Shown here: positions 37,001-46,000 of the stretch, one piece after another
Position numbering within the stretch: the stretch's first letter is position 1
Layout: each line of letters begins with the position of its first letter
NCBI GenBank assembly: GCA_902826455.1
Contig: CADEEV010000013.1
Coordinates: forward strand, 52,568-116,567
Length of the DNA stretch: 64,000 nucleotides
From: an uncultured Acidobacteriota bacterium
GTDB lineage: Bacteria > Acidobacteriota > Vicinamibacteria > Fen-336
Direction: 5' to 3'
Notes under the pieces: model-generated
Told to the model about the DNA's origin: nothing
Databases searched by the model: none
Seen by the model: only the letters and a program-made list of their open reading frames with translations
Position numbers and translations under genes: made by a program

Positions 37001-40000
37001 AAGCCAGCCACGTCACCCAGTGGAAGAGCCTCTACGAACAGACGTACGGCCAGAAGTCGGGACCCGACGATCCCACGTTCAACATCACGGGCTGGAACAG
37101 CAGCTACACCGGCCAGCCCCTGCCCGGCGAGGAGATGCGCGAGTGGGTGGAGACCACCTGTGCCCGCATCCTCGCGCGCCGGCCGCGCCGCATCCTGGAG
37201 ATCGGCTGCGGCACGGGCCTGCTGCTCTCGCGCCTGGCGCCCCACTGCGAGCGCTACGTGGCCGTGGACTTCTCGGAGGTGGCCCTCGCCCACATCCGCG
37301 AGCGCATCCTGCCGGGGCGCGGCTGGTCCCACGTCGAGCTGCGCCAGGGCCTCGCCGACGACCTCGACGCGCTGACGCCCGGCGCCTTCGACGCCGTGAT
37401 CCTGAACTCGGTCATCCAGTACTTCCCGAGCGTCGACTACCTGCTGCGCGTGCTGCGCGGCGCCGCCCTGCGCCTGGCGCCCGGCGGGTTCCTGTTCGTC
37501 GGCGACGTGCGCAGCCTGCGCCTTCTCGAGGCGTACCATGCGTCCGTGCAGCGCCACCAGGCGCCGGCGTCGATCGAGCCGGCGCGGCTGCGCCAGCGCA
37601 TCGCGGAGCGCCTCGCGTCGGAGGAGGAGCTGGTCGTGGACCCGGCCTTCTTCCTGGCGCTCGCGGAGCAGGAGCCGGCCCTCGGCCACGTCCAGATCCA
37701 GCCGAAGTGGGGACGCTTCCGCAACGAGCTGTCGGCCTACCGCTACGACGCGATCCTGCAGGCCCAGGGCCCGGCCGGCGTCCCGGCGGAATGGATCGAC
37801 TGGAGCGACTCGGGCCTCAACGGCGACGGTCTCGCCGCGCTCGTGCGGCAGGAGGCGGGACGCACGATCGCCCTGCGCGGCGTGCGCAACGCCCGGGTCG
37901 CGGACGAGACCGAAGGCCTGCCGGCTCCCGCCCTGACTCCCGAGGACGTCCGGGTGCTGGCCGAGGCCACGGGCCGCGTCGCCGAGGTGAGCTGGGCGCG
38001 CACCGGCAGCGACGGCCGCTTCGACGCGGTGCTGCGCGCCGAAGACGCGCCGCCCGTCGCGTTCCCGCGCGAGGCCGTCGTGGGCCGCCGCTGGCAGGAC
38101 CTCGCGAACGACCCGCTGCGCGCCCGAGCCCTGGCCGACCTCGGCCCCGAGCTGCGCGAGGCGCTCGAGCGCGAGCTGCCGGAGCCCATGGTGCCGTCCG
38201 CGTTCGTCGTGCTGGCCGCGTTGCCGCTCTCGGGCAGCGGCAAGGTGGACCGCCGCGCGCTGCCGCCGCCCGAGGCCGTGCGCCGCGAGGGCGGAGCCGG
38301 TCACGTCGCCCCGCGCAGCCCGGTGGAGGAAGGGATCGCGGCCGTCTGGTGCGAGGTCCTGGGCCTCGCGCGCGTCTCGGTCCACGACGACTTCTTCGAG
38401 CTCGGCGGCCACTCGCTGCTCGCGACGCAGGTGACGTCGCGGGTGCGCGACACGTTCGGCGTCGAGCTGTCCCTGCGCGACCTGTTCGAGGCCCCGACGG
38501 TCGCGGGCCTGGCGGCGACGCTCGAGACGGCCGCCACGGGCGACGTCTCGACGCCCATCGTGCCCGCGAGCCGGGCCGCGCTCCTGCCGCTGTCGTTCTC
38601 CCAGGAGCGGCTCTTCTTCCTGGAACAGCTCCACCCGGGCAGCGGCGCCTACGCGATGCCGTTCGTCCTCAAGCTGCAGGGGGCTCTCGACCCCGAGGCC
38701 CTCGAGCGCAGCCTCGCCGAGGTGGCGCGGCGCCACGAGGCGCTGCGCACGGTCTTCGTGGCCGTCGACGGTCGCCCGATCCAGCGCGTGCTGACGTCTG
38801 TCGCGGTGCCGCTCGAGAGGCGGGACGTGGGCGACGTCGAGGCGGCCCGCCGCGACGACGCGGCCCACGAGATCGCCCGCGAGTTCTTCCGCCGGCCCTT
38901 CGACCTCGGCCACGGGCCGCTCCTGCGCGCGGCCCTCGTCGCCCTCGCCGCGGACGAGCACGTGCTGCTCCTCGCCATGCACCACATCGTCTCGGACGGC
39001 TGGTCGATGGGGGTCCTGGTCCGCGAGGTGTCGGCGTTCTACGAGGCCTTCACGGGCGGCGCCGCGCCGCGCCTGCCGGCCCTCGAGGTGCAGTTCGCCG
39101 ACTACGCGGTCTGGCAGCGCGAGCGCCTCCAGGGCGACGTCGTCGAGCGGCAGATGGAGTACTGGCGCGCGACGCTGCGCGACCTCGCCCCGCTCGAGCT
39201 GCCCACGGATCGCCCGCGCCCCGAGACCCCGTCGTTCCGCGGCGCGGCCCACCGCTTCGTGCTGCCGAAGGCGCTGCAGCAGCGGCTGCGCGAGCTGTGC
39301 CGCCGCGAGGGCGCGACGCCGTTCATGGTCCTGCTGGCCGCGGTCCAGGCCGTGCTCGCGCGCACCACGGGCCAGGACGACGTCGTCGTGGGCACGCCGA
39401 TCGCCGGGCGGCACCGCCGGGAGATCGAAGGCCTGGTCGGCTTCTTCGTGAACAGCCTCGTGCTGCGCGGCGACCTCTCGGGCGACCCGACGTTCGTGGC
39501 CGTGCTGAAAGGCGCCCGCGACGTGGCCCTCGGGGCCTACGCCCACCAGGAGGTGCCCTTCGAGCGCCTGGTGGACGAGCTCCAGCCCCAGCGCGAGATG
39601 AGCCGCAACCCGCTGTACCAGGTGAGCGTCTCGCTCCAGAACGCGCCGGCGGACGCACTGCGCCTCGGGGACGTCGTGACGTCGCCCTGGCGCCTCGAGA
39701 CGACCACCACGCGCTTCGACCTGGAGCTGTACTTCCTCGAGACGCCCGGCGGCATCGCCACGTCCATCACGTACAGCACCGACCTCTTCGACGCCGCCAC
39801 GATCGCGCGCTTCGCGGCGCACCTCGAGACGCTGCTGGAGGGCGCCCTCGCCGCTCCGGAGACGCGCCTCTCGGAGCTGCCGCTGCTCACGCCCCGGGAG
39901 CTCGAGCAGGCCGCCGCGTGGAACGAGACCGCTGCGGCCTTCCCCGAGCGCTGCGCCCACGAGCTGATCGAAGCCCAGGCCCTCGCCACACCCGAGGCCG

Positions 40001-43000
40001 TGGCCGTCTCGTCGGCCGAGGGCTCGTTGACCTACGCGGCGCTCGACCGGCAGGCGACGGCGCTGGCGCGGCGGCTGCGGGGACTCGGGATCGGCCCGGA
40101 GGCGCGGGTGGCCGTGCTCCTCGGCCGGCGGCCCTCGACGATCGCGGCGCTGCTGGCGGTCTGGAAGGCCGGCGCCGCCTACGTCCCGCTCGACGCGCGC
40201 TATCCGCGCGAGCGGCTCGCGTTCATGCTCGAGGACAGCGGCGCGTCCCTCCTGCTGACGGAGGGCGCCCTCGAGCGCCTCGTTCCGGCCGGTCGCGTGC
40301 CCACGCTCCTCGTCGATGGCGCCGCGTCGGAACCGGCGACCGGGCCCGTGACCTGGGCTGCGGGCGATCCCGGCCAGCTCGCGTACGTGATCTACACCTC
40401 GGGATCCACCGGGCGCCCGAAGGGCAGCATGGTCTCGCACCGCGGCCTCGTGAACTACCTGACCTGGGCCGCCGCAACCTACCGCGTGGGGGAGCGCGGC
40501 TCCGCGCTGCACTCGCCCCTCGCCTTCGACCTCACGGTGACCGCGCTCTTCGTGCCGCTCGTGAGCGGGCGTCGCGTCGATCTGGTGCCCGAGGGCGAGC
40601 TCGACGCCCTCGCCGCCCACCTGCAGGCGAGCGGCGGGTGCAGCCTTCTCAAGATCACCCCGGCGCACCTGAAGCTCCTCGCGGCCCTGCCGCCGCCCCC
40701 GGGCGGCGCCTGGGCGGAGACCTACGTCGTGGGCGGCGAGGCTCTCACCGGCGAGGCGCTGGCCGTCCTGCGCGAGCGCCAGCCGACGGCGCGCGTGATC
40801 AACGAGTACGGCCCCACCGAGACCGTCGTGGGTTGCTGCGTCGAGGAGGTCGCGACGCCGCTCGCGCCCGGACCGATCGCGATCGGCCGGCCTCTCGCGA
40901 ACGCCCGCATGTACGTGCTCGACAGGCACCTCAACCCGCTGCCCGTCGGCGCGCCGGGCGAGCTGTTCATCGCCGGGACCTGCGTCGAGCGCGGGTATCT
41001 CGGCCGCCCGGACCTGACGGCCGAGCGCTTCCTTCCCGATCCGTGGAGCGCCGCGGCGGACGCCCGCATGTACCGCACCGGAGACGTCGGGCGGCGCCTC
41101 GCCGACGGTCGCCTCGACTACCTGGGACGCACCGACGAGCAGGTGAAGGTGCAGGGCTACCGGATCGAGCTGGGCGAGATCGAGTCCGTGCTCGAGGAGC
41201 ATCCCCAGGTCGCGGACGCCGTGGTCGTGGCCCGCGAGGACGAGCCGGGCGAGAAGCGCCTCGTCGCCTATTTCGTCGGCGACGCCGACGCGCAGGAGCT
41301 GCGAGCGCACCTGCGGTCGGCCTTGCCCGACTACATGGTGCCCACGGCCCTGGTGCGCCTGCCGGAGATCCCGTTGTCGCCGAACGGCAAGGTCGAGCGC
41401 CGCGCGCTCCCGGCGCCGGACGGCACGCGCGTGTCCTCGGTCGAGAGCGTCGCGCCCCGCGACGCCACGGAGGCGCTGCTCGTGCGCTTGTGGAGCGAGG
41501 TGCTGCGGGTCGAAGGCGTCGGCGTCCACGACAACTTCTTCGAGCTCGGGGGCGACTCGATCCTCAGCCTGCGGGTCGTGGCGCGGGCCGCCCAGGCCGG
41601 CATCGCGATGACGCCCGTGCAGCTCTTCCGCAACCAGACCGTGGCGGAGCTGGCCCGCGTCGTGGGCGCGTCGCGCGCGATCGAGGCCGAGCAGGGCCCG
41701 GTGGCCGGGAGCGTGCCCCTGACGCCGATCCAGGCCTGGTTCTTCGAAGGCGACCTCGCGGACCGCCATCACTACAACCAGGCGCTGCTGCTCGAGGCGG
41801 CGGCGCCCCTCGAACCGAAGGCGCTGGCGGCGGCCCTCGAGCGCGTCGCCGCGCATCACGACATCCTGAGGGCACGCTTCGCCCGGGGCCTGTCCGGCTG
41901 GAAACAGGAACTCCCGGAGAGGGCGCCGGCCTTCCCGCTCTCGGTCGCCGAGCGCGGCGACGAGGACGTGGCCGTCGGGGACGCGCAGGCGCGGCTCGAC
42001 CTCGAGCACGGACCGATCGCGCGCGCCGTTCTGTTGCCCGGCGACGGACGCCGCCGCGACCGCGTGCTCCTGGCGGTGCACCATCTGGCGATCGACTGGG
42101 TCTCGTGGGGCATCGTGGTCGACGACCTCGAGTCGGCCTATGCCCAGGCGCGCCGCGGCGGCGACGTGACGCTGCCCGCCAAGACCACGTCCTACAAGGC
42201 CTGGTCCGAGCGCCTCGCGACCTTCGCGCGCTCCGAGGACGTGCGGTCCGAGGCCGAGTACTGGACGGCGGCGGCGCGTCCGGCGCGCGCCGCGCTCCCG
42301 CCCGACAGGCCCGAGGGCGACGACACGGCAGGCGAGTCGACGACGGTCCTGGCCGCCCTGAGTCCCGAGGAGACCCGGGCCCTCCACGAGCGCGCGGTGC
42401 CGTTCTTCCGCACCGAGGCTTCCGACCTCTCCCTCACGGCCCTGGGACTGGCCCTCGCCGCGCGCGGCGGAGCGGGTCCGATCGTGGTGGATCTCGAGGG
42501 TCACGGCCGCGAGGAGCTCTTCGCCGACGCCAGCCTCGCCCGCACGGTGGGCTGGTTCACGACGCTCTATCCCGTGCGTCTCGATCTCGATCCAGCGCGC
42601 TCCGACGCCGAGAGCGTGCGGCGGGTTCGCGACACGCTGCGCAACGTGCCGCGGCGTGGCGTCGGCTACGGCCTCCTGCGCTACGCGGGCGAGGACGCCG
42701 CCACTCGCGAGGCGCTGCGGGCCGCGCCCTCGGAGCTCGTCTTCAACTACATCGGGCGCGTCGAGACGACGCCGCGGCCCGGCGCGCTGCTCACGATCGC
42801 GCCCGTGTCGGCCGGCGCGATCCGGTCGCCCCGGCAGCGGCGCCGCCACGCCCTCGAAGTCACCGTGTCCCTCGTCCAGGGCTGCCTCGTCGCCAGCCTG
42901 CGCTACGGCTCGGCGCGCTTCCGGCGCTCCACGATGGAGGCGCTGGCCGCCGAGATGCGGGCCGTGCTCCTGCGCTTCGCCGGCGTCGCCCCGTCGGCCG

Positions 43001-43062
43001 GGTCCTCGCAGCCCGAGGCGGCGGACATCGAGGCGGCCCTCAGCGAAGTGGAGTTCGACTGA
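28027..43062 (+). CDS. NRPS2: four modules, C-A-T / C-A-T / C-A-NMT-T / C-A-T-E
   Basis: A 5011-aa synthetase. The first C (HHLLLDG, about 142) starts with YPLSPSQEGMLFHTL, the form seen after an E domain, and matches the E that ends NRPS1. Module 1 has an atypical A domain (FFTSGTTGTPKA; code read as D-V-R-H-F-A-L-L-A-K), which I cannot assign. Modules 2 and 3 both read D-A-W-F-L-G-H-V-V-K (Leu-like). Module 3 carries an N-methyltransferase (LEIGCGTG near 3060). Module 4 reads D-L-T-K-V-G-E-V-G-K, close to Asn, and ends in an E domain with HHLAIDWVSW (about 4685). T serines lie near 995, 2032, 3463 and 4511. C2 has HHIVSDA in place of HHxxxDG. The stop overlaps the next ATG by one base (TGATG). 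Confidence 0.9.
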   Translation: MATPRNVEAVYPLSPSQEGMLFHTLFAESSRVYFEQLTLTLAGTLDVETFRRAWQHVVDRHPILRTLFVWEKQKQPVQVVRGASPLEWSVVDWRGGTADEARLQAFLAEDRERGFEPSKAPPLRVTLVRVDDATQHVVWSFHHLLLDGWSTALVLREVFESYAAYRRGAEPGLRPARPFREYVEWLRARNAAAGEAFWRRYLDGLSGPTPSPRGAGGGSGHGEATLDLSEALTSGLQSLARQRHVTSSTLVQAAWALLLARHAGENDVVFGAAFSGRPAELGGVESMVGMFLGTLPVRARLDPAAPFSSWLVELQAAQVELQEQQHTPLVDVQSWSGVPRGVALFDSLVVFENYPIERGGDGWPAEVRIAGVAFWAHTNYPLHLRVAQGSRLGLSLTHDRARVGDSLARELLRQLEGVFAQVVERPDVPLDAVSLVTPSARAVLADPTLPLVAEDLEPVARRIARWSRETPGAVALTHGTQQLTYAELEARTVRIARRLIAAGLRAGDVVALEGGPRFDLVPALLATFRAGGAALLLDPNIPLERLKLMCREASARHLVPAEGSVVDWRRELPGVGVLDASDAVASDAPLPDVQGADAAYVFFTSGTTGTPKAVLGTHRGLSHFVGWQSSTFGIAPGDRSSHLTGLSFDVVLREILLPLTSGATLCVPDTDDLGADRVLPWLASAGITVLHTVPTLAQAWLGSPGGVALPSLRRVFFAGEPLPGPLVREWRERFACDAQIVNLYGPTETTLAKCWHVVADPPEDGIQPVGRPLPQAQALVLAESGRQCGIGETGEIAIRTPYRTRGYVNVPEENERRFVPNPFSADPDDRLYRTGDRGRLRLDGVLEILGRVDDQVKVRGVRVEPAEIQAVLLRHPAIRQGAVVARADATGQKRLVAYLVAEGVAPTFDSLRAHVGRELPEFMIPSAFVFLEALPVTPNGKLDRRALPEPAAEVAELWVAPRGPIEESLATIWREVLRVGLVGAHDDFFRLGGHSLFATQVVSRVRDAFRIELPIRRLYEAPTLAGLAAAVEAALKGSAATAGAIQPVARDRALPLSFAQRRMWFLDQMAPGGTAYNISFAVRLGGALHEAALEAALERIVARHESLRTTFVLEGGVPVQVIADEVRFPFTREDLSGLGPEARERRVGKAVDAEAATPFDLARGPLVRGQLLRLGPQEHVLLVSLHHIVSDAWSRWLFQKELVAHYTAFRDGRPSPLPPLRIQYADFAAWQQRTFEGERLERQLAYWRTALGSEPARVELATDHPRLGAEPRGRVAFVEFPPDVVEGLRAFCRREGATLFMGLLAAFKSLLARQTGQTDVVVGSPIANRNRSEIEGLIGFFVNTLALRTDLSGDPTFRETVARLKTVTLGAYEHQDVPFERLVQELRLDREADRNPLFDVAFAHQNVPSEAIDLPGLVVAALPREAVATRFDLEFYVTEVHDRLAGVLCYRADLFDPETVQAFAERYVTLLRAAVAKPEMRLSSLPLMDAATRSSVVASSQGPRPSVAETPVPVLVAQRAAQNPDALAVADAGTRVTFGELERRAGAIARRLQDLGVGRGEVVAVFAERSADFVVAALGIVKAGAAYLPLDPGHPADRGAFMLADAGVRVVLVQERLAPGLPSTDAQVVGIAEASKGDGAFTPVAVTPDDLAYVIYTSGSTGRPKGVEVEHRGLANLVAWHRRAYTTGPQDRTTLVASPAFDASVWEVWPSLAGGASLHVPDEETRMTPSRLTAWLRAERVTQSFLPTPLAEAVLREESLDGLALQVLLTGGDKLHRTREGLPFRLVNHYGPTENAVVATAGEVLGGAGDPPIGVAIDHTEAYVLDARMELVPAGVPGELYVGGRSLARGYRGRPDWTAERFVPDPFATTPGARLYRTGDVVRRRLDGALEFLGRNDAQVKVRGHRIELGEVEAALLRHPSVREAAVIAREDALVGFVVLRGDDGEALRTQLRASLPDYMIPRLVALDALPLGSTGKVDRQALQRQALPAEASGDVAVRGPIEEGLAAILAAILERESVGRHDDFFALGGHSLLATRAVSRIRTTFGVELPLRAFFEAPTVAGIAQALEAERGQLAGSAPLVRRADPTETPLSFAQGRLWFLDQLGAGAAYNIPVTLRLSGSLDAGALEASLVDVAGRHDVLRASFPAVDGQPTLRIAPTADVPFEVRDLATIAPAEREAEARRLAGEAAFTPFDLGRGPLMRATLLRLAADDAVLCLTLHHIVADGWSLGVLVRELGEAYAARVAGRAPEWRALPIQYPDFAAWQRDWLQGETLERQLGYWRERLAGDLPRLELPTDRPRPAVQGFRGAMHVAPLPRSTADGVRALTEEAGATPFMVLLAAFKALLLRYTGQDDVVIGTPIANRNRAEVEGLIGFFVNSLVLRTDLSGDPTFRELVTRVRETTLAAYDRQDLPFERLVEELQPDRVLSRNPLFQVVFAVQNVGIGAIELPGVRLSLFPRAATATRFDLEVHVWESAGEIALQLFYDADLFEPSTIERLASHYALLLEAAAARPDARLSSLPLMDAATQGEVVASSHGPRPSVADTPLPVLVAQRAAQAPEALAVVDAGVQLTFGQLEGRAGSIARRLQELGVGRGEVVAVFAERSADFVVAALAIVKAGAAYLPLDPGHPADRGAFMLADAGVRVVLVQERLAPGLPSTDAQVVGIAEASKGEGAFTPVAVTPDDLAYVIYTSGSTGRPKGVEVEHRGLANLVAWHRRAYTTGPQDRTTLVASPAFDASVWEVWPSLAGGASLHVPDEETRMTPSRLTAWLRAERVTQSFLPTPLAEAVLREESLDGLALQVLLTGGDKLHRTREGLPFRLVNHYGPTENAVVATAGEVLGGAGDPPIGVAIDHTEAYVLDARMELVPAGVPGELYVGGRSLARGYRGRPDWTAERFVPDPFATTPGARLYRTGDVVRRRLDGALEFLGRNDAQVKVRGHRIELGEVEAALLRHPSVRDAVVIAREDEPGQRRLVAYVVPRTDGAVGSEDEASHVTQWKSLYEQTYGQKSGPDDPTFNITGWNSSYTGQPLPGEEMREWVETTCARILARRPRRILEIGCGTGLLLSRLAPHCERYVAVDFSEVALAHIRERILPGRGWSHVELRQGLADDLDALTPGAFDAVILNSVIQYFPSVDYLLRVLRGAALRLAPGGFLFVGDVRSLRLLEAYHASVQRHQAPASIEPARLRQRIAERLASEEELVVDPAFFLALAEQEPALGHVQIQPKWGRFRNELSAYRYDAILQAQGPAGVPAEWIDWSDSGLNGDGLAALVRQEAGRTIALRGVRNARVADETEGLPAPALTPEDVRVLAEATGRVAEVSWARTGSDGRFDAVLRAEDAPPVAFPREAVVGRRWQDLANDPLRARALADLGPELREALERELPEPMVPSAFVVLAALPLSGSGKVDRRALPPPEAVRREGGAGHVAPRSPVEEGIAAVWCEVLGLARVSVHDDFFELGGHSLLATQVTSRVRDTFGVELSLRDLFEAPTVAGLAATLETAATGDVSTPIVPASRAALLPLSFSQERLFFLEQLHPGSGAYAMPFVLKLQGALDPEALERSLAEVARRHEALRTVFVAVDGRPIQRVLTSVAVPLERRDVGDVEAARRDDAAHEIAREFFRRPFDLGHGPLLRAALVALAADEHVLLLAMHHIVSDGWSMGVLVREVSAFYEAFTGGAAPRLPALEVQFADYAVWQRERLQGDVVERQMEYWRATLRDLAPLELPTDRPRPETPSFRGAAHRFVLPKALQQRLRELCRREGATPFMVLLAAVQAVLARTTGQDDVVVGTPIAGRHRREIEGLVGFFVNSLVLRGDLSGDPTFVAVLKGARDVALGAYAHQEVPFERLVDELQPQREMSRNPLYQVSVSLQNAPADALRLGDVVTSPWRLETTTTRFDLELYFLETPGGIATSITYSTDLFDAATIARFAAHLETLLEGALAAPETRLSELPLLTPRELEQAAAWNETAAAFPERCAHELIEAQALATPEAVAVSSAEGSLTYAALDRQATALARRLRGLGIGPEARVAVLLGRRPSTIAALLAVWKAGAAYVPLDARYPRERLAFMLEDSGASLLLTEGALERLVPAGRVPTLLVDGAASEPATGPVTWAAGDPGQLAYVIYTSGSTGRPKGSMVSHRGLVNYLTWAAATYRVGERGSALHSPLAFDLTVTALFVPLVSGRRVDLVPEGELDALAAHLQASGGCSLLKITPAHLKLLAALPPPPGGAWAETYVVGGEALTGEALAVLRERQPTARVINEYGPTETVVGCCVEEVATPLAPGPIAIGRPLANARMYVLDRHLNPLPVGAPGELFIAGTCVERGYLGRPDLTAERFLPDPWSAAADARMYRTGDVGRRLADGRLDYLGRTDEQVKVQGYRIELGEIESVLEEHPQVADAVVVAREDEPGEKRLVAYFVGDADAQELRAHLRSALPDYMVPTALVRLPEIPLSPNGKVERRALPAPDGTRVSSVESVAPRDATEALLVRLWSEVLRVEGVGVHDNFFELGGDSILSLRVVARAAQAGIAMTPVQLFRNQTVAELARVVGASRAIEAEQGPVAGSVPLTPIQAWFFEGDLADRHHYNQALLLEAAAPLEPKALAAALERVAAHHDILRARFARGLSGWKQELPERAPAFPLSVAERGDEDVAVGDAQARLDLEHGPIARAVLLPGDGRRRDRVLLAVHHLAIDWVSWGIVVDDLESAYAQARRGGDVTLPAKTTSYKAWSERLATFARSEDVRSEAEYWTAAARPARAALPPDRPEGDDTAGESTTVLAALSPEETRALHERAVPFFRTEASDLSLTALGLALAARGGAGPIVVDLEGHGREELFADASLARTVGWFTTLYPVRLDLDPARSDAESVRRVRDTLRNVPRRGVGYGLLRYAGEDAATREALRAAPSELVFNYIGRVETTPRPGALLTIAPVSAGAIRSPRQRRRHALEVTVSLVQGCLVASLRYGSARFRRSTMEALAAEMRAVLLRFAGVAPSAGSSQPEAADIEAALSEVEFD
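28672..28679 (+). other. Run of eight G inside NRPS2
   Basis: A G8 tract in the first C domain of NRPS2, coding for the Gly-rich linker AGGGSG. The frame is correct as given and continues for 14 kb. It is a natural slippage site: gain or loss of one G would stop NRPS2 early. It is also a spot where sequencing errors are likely. Confidence 0.5.
32941..33704 (+). repeat. 764-bp perfect direct repeat, copy A (module 2 adenylation domain)
   Basis: By reading both segments, 32941-33704 is identical base for base to 36049-36812, offset 3108 bp (1036 codons, so in frame). It runs from just before motif A3 to motif A8 of the module 2 A domain. Weaker similarity extends left to about 32461 and right to about 33780. 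It contains all the code-defining residues of the pocket. Confidence 0.9.
36049..36812 (+). repeat. 764-bp perfect direct repeat, copy B (module 3 adenylation domain)
   Basis: Second copy of the 764-bp repeat, in the module 3 A domain. Identity stops 0.2 kb before the methyltransferase insertion, which copy A's module lacks. The condensation domains in front of the two copies are clearly different in sequence, so the duplication or conversion is limited to the A core. Confidence 0.9.
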
Positions 43063-46000
43063 TGGCGCGCGCCGCCGACACCTACGTCCTGACGCCGTCC
43101 CAGGAGGGCATCCTCTTCGAGAGCCTGTCCTCCGCGGGCTCGGGGACCTACGTGTCGCAGGCCATCTTCACCCTCGAGAACGCGGACCTCGCCCGGCTCG
43201 AGCGCGCGTGGCAGCAGGTCGTCGACCGCCACAGCGCGCTGCGCACGGCCTTCGCGTGGCAGAACGTGAAGCGGCCGCTTCAGGTGGTGGGCGACGCGGT
43301 GCGGGTTCCGTTCCGCGTCGAGGACTGGCGCGGCGTCGATGCCCTCGAGCAGGAGCGGCGCCTGGAGGCCTTCCTGCTCGAGGACCGCCGCGCGGGCTTC
43401 TCCTTCTCGAAGCCGCCGCTGCTGCGCGTGACGGCGTTCCGCACGGGCGACGACCGCTGTCGCCTCGTCTGGACCTTCCACCACATCGTGCTCGACGGCT
43501 GGTCCGTGGGCATCGTGCTCTCCGAGCTGTTCGCGGGCGAGGAGGCCTTGCGCACCGGCCGGGCTCTCGCACGGCCGGCGGCCCGGCCCTTCCGCGACTA
43601 CGTGGACTGGCTCGGCCAGACCGACCTCGCGCGGGCCGAGAGCTTCTGGCGCGAGCGCCTGCGGGGCTTCTCGGCGCCGACGTCGCTCGCGGGTCTCGCC
43701 CGCGTCGAGAGCGATCCGGGCGCCGATCTCGATCCCCACGGCACCCTCGAGAGCCGGCTCACGCCCGAGCGCACCGCCGCCCTCGAGGCCGCGGCGCGCG
43801 GCCGCCACCTGACCCTCAACACGCTCGTGCAGGGCGTGTGGGCCGTGGCGCTCGCGCGCTGGACGGGCGAGCCGCGCGTGACGTACGGCACGGCGGTGGC
43901 GGGCCGGCCGGCGGCGCTCGCCGGCGTCGAGTCGATGGTGGGCCTCTTCATCAACACGCTGCCGACGCCGGTGCGGGTCCCGGGCGCGGCGAGCGCCGGG
44001 GCGTGGCTGCAGGACCTGCAGGCGGAGCAGGCGGAGCTGCGGGAGTTCGAGTGGAGCCCGCTCGCGCAGGTGCAGGCGTGGAGCGGCGCGGCCCGGGGCA
44101 CGCGGCTGTTCGAGGCCCTGCTCGCGTTCGAGAGCTATCCCGTGAGCGGCTTCGACGTCGCGCGGGATCCGGCGGCCCTGCGGATCGTGCGGGCGCGCTT
44201 CGAGGACAACAGCAGCTACCCGTTGTCGCTCGCCGTGCGCCCGGGACCCGAGCTCACGCTGCGCTTCGGCTACGACCGGCGCCGCTTCGACGAGGCCACC
44301 GTGCGGCGCCTGCTCGGCCACGTCGAGCGCCTCTTCGAGGCCGCGGCCACCAGCCTCGAGACGCGCGTCGCCGAGCTGCCCCTGCTGCCGGCCGAAGAAG
44401 AGCGCCGCCTGCTCGTGGAGTGGAGCGGCGCGACGCTCGTGCCCGCGCCGGCCCTCGACGTGCTCGAGGCGTTCCGCGATCGGGCGCGCCTCGAGCCCGG
44501 CGCCGTGGCCGTGACGGAGACCGGGGCGCAGATCACGTACGGGGAGCTCGATCGGCGCTCCGATCGCCTCGCCGCGCGTCTCGCGGCGCTGGGCGTCGGA
44601 GAGGAAGCGCGCGTGGCCGTCTACGCGCCGCGCTCGATCGCCGGCGTCGTGGCGATCCTCGCGGTCGTGAAGACCGGCGCGGCCTACCTGCCGATCGATC
44701 CGACCTACCCCGACGAGCGGGTGGCGTTCATGCTGCGCGACGCCGGCACGAGCGCGGTGCTGGCGCCGCCGGACCTGATCGTGCCGGACGCGGGCGTGCC
44801 GGTCGTGGCGATCGACGCGGCGGAGGATCAGGAGCCGATCGCCACACGCCCGATGCCGGACCCCGAGCGCCTCGCCTACGTCATCTACACCTCGGGCTCG
44901 ACGGGCCAGCCCCGGGGCGTCGCCGTGCCTCATCGCGGCCTGGCGAACCTCGTCGCGTGGCACGTCCGGGCGTACGGCCTCGGACCCAGGGATCGCACGA
45001 CGCTCGTGGCCAGCCCCGCGTTCGACGCGTCGGCCTGGGAGCTCTGGCCGGCCCTGGCCTCGGGCGCCTCGCTCGAGGTGCCGTCCGACGACACGCGCGT
45101 GCATCCCGCGGCGCTCGTGGCGTGGCTGGCCGAGCGCCGCATCGCGGTCTCGTTCCTGCCGACGCCGCTCGCGCGGGCGGTGCTCGAGGAGCCGGGTCTC
45201 GAGCGCCTGGGGCTTCGGGCCCTGCTCACGGGCGGAGACACGCTGCACCGCGTGGAGCGCCCGGCGCTGCCCTTCGCCCTCGTCAACCACTACGGACCCA
45301 CGGAGAACAGCGTCGTGGCCACCGCGGGTGTCGTCACCCCCGGCGCGCCCGGCGATCCGTCGATCGGCCGCGCCATCGACGGCGTGCGGGTGCTCGTCCT
45401 CGACGAGAGCCTGAGGCCCGTGCCCCAGGGTGTCGCGGGGGAGCTGTTCGTGGGCGGCGCGGGCCTGGCGCGGGGCTACGTGGGCCGGCCCGAGGCCACG
45501 GCCCTGGCGTTCGTGCCCGATCCCTTCGCGGACACGCCCGGCGCGCGGCTGTACCGCACCGGCGACCGCGTCCGCTTCCGTGGGGACGGGACCCTCGAGT
45601 TCCTGGGCCGGCTGGACCACCAGGTGAAGGTGCGGGGATTCCGCATCGAGCTGCCCGAGATCGAGGCCGCCCTCGCGCGGCAGCCGGGTGTCGAGGACGT
45701 CGTGGTCGTGGCGACGCCGGGCCCGGGCGAGCGGCGTCTCGCCGCCTACGTCGTCGGCGACGTGCGCGCGTCCGAGCTGCGGACGGCCCTCCAGGCGACT
45801 CTCCCGGGGTACATGGTGCCGTCGGCGATCGTGCTGATGGCGAGCCTGCCCCAGAGCTCGAACGGCAAGGTGGACCGCGCGGCCCTGCCGGCGCCGGTCT
45901 TCGAAGGCGAGGGGGCCTACGAGGCGCCGCGCACGCGCGCCGAGACCCTGCTGGCCCGGGTGTGGTCCGACGTCCTGCGGGCGCCCGTCGTCGGCATCCA

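Noticed and set aside
27853..42849. Antisense open frame of 4998 codons covering most of NRPS2
   Set aside because: It is a shadow of high third-position GC on the coding strand. The translation has no domain, is Arg/Glu/Gly-rich low complexity, and every NRPS motif is on the plus strand. The same holds for the long antisense frames over NRPS1, NRPS3, NRPS4 and the PKS genes.
37020..43061. In-frame upstream extension of NRPS3 into NRPS2
   Set aside because: The sequence before 43062 in this frame is Arg/Pro/Ala-rich with no domain, and it lies over intact NRPS2 domains in another frame. ATG 43062 with the TGATG overlap and a proper C-domain start is the real start.
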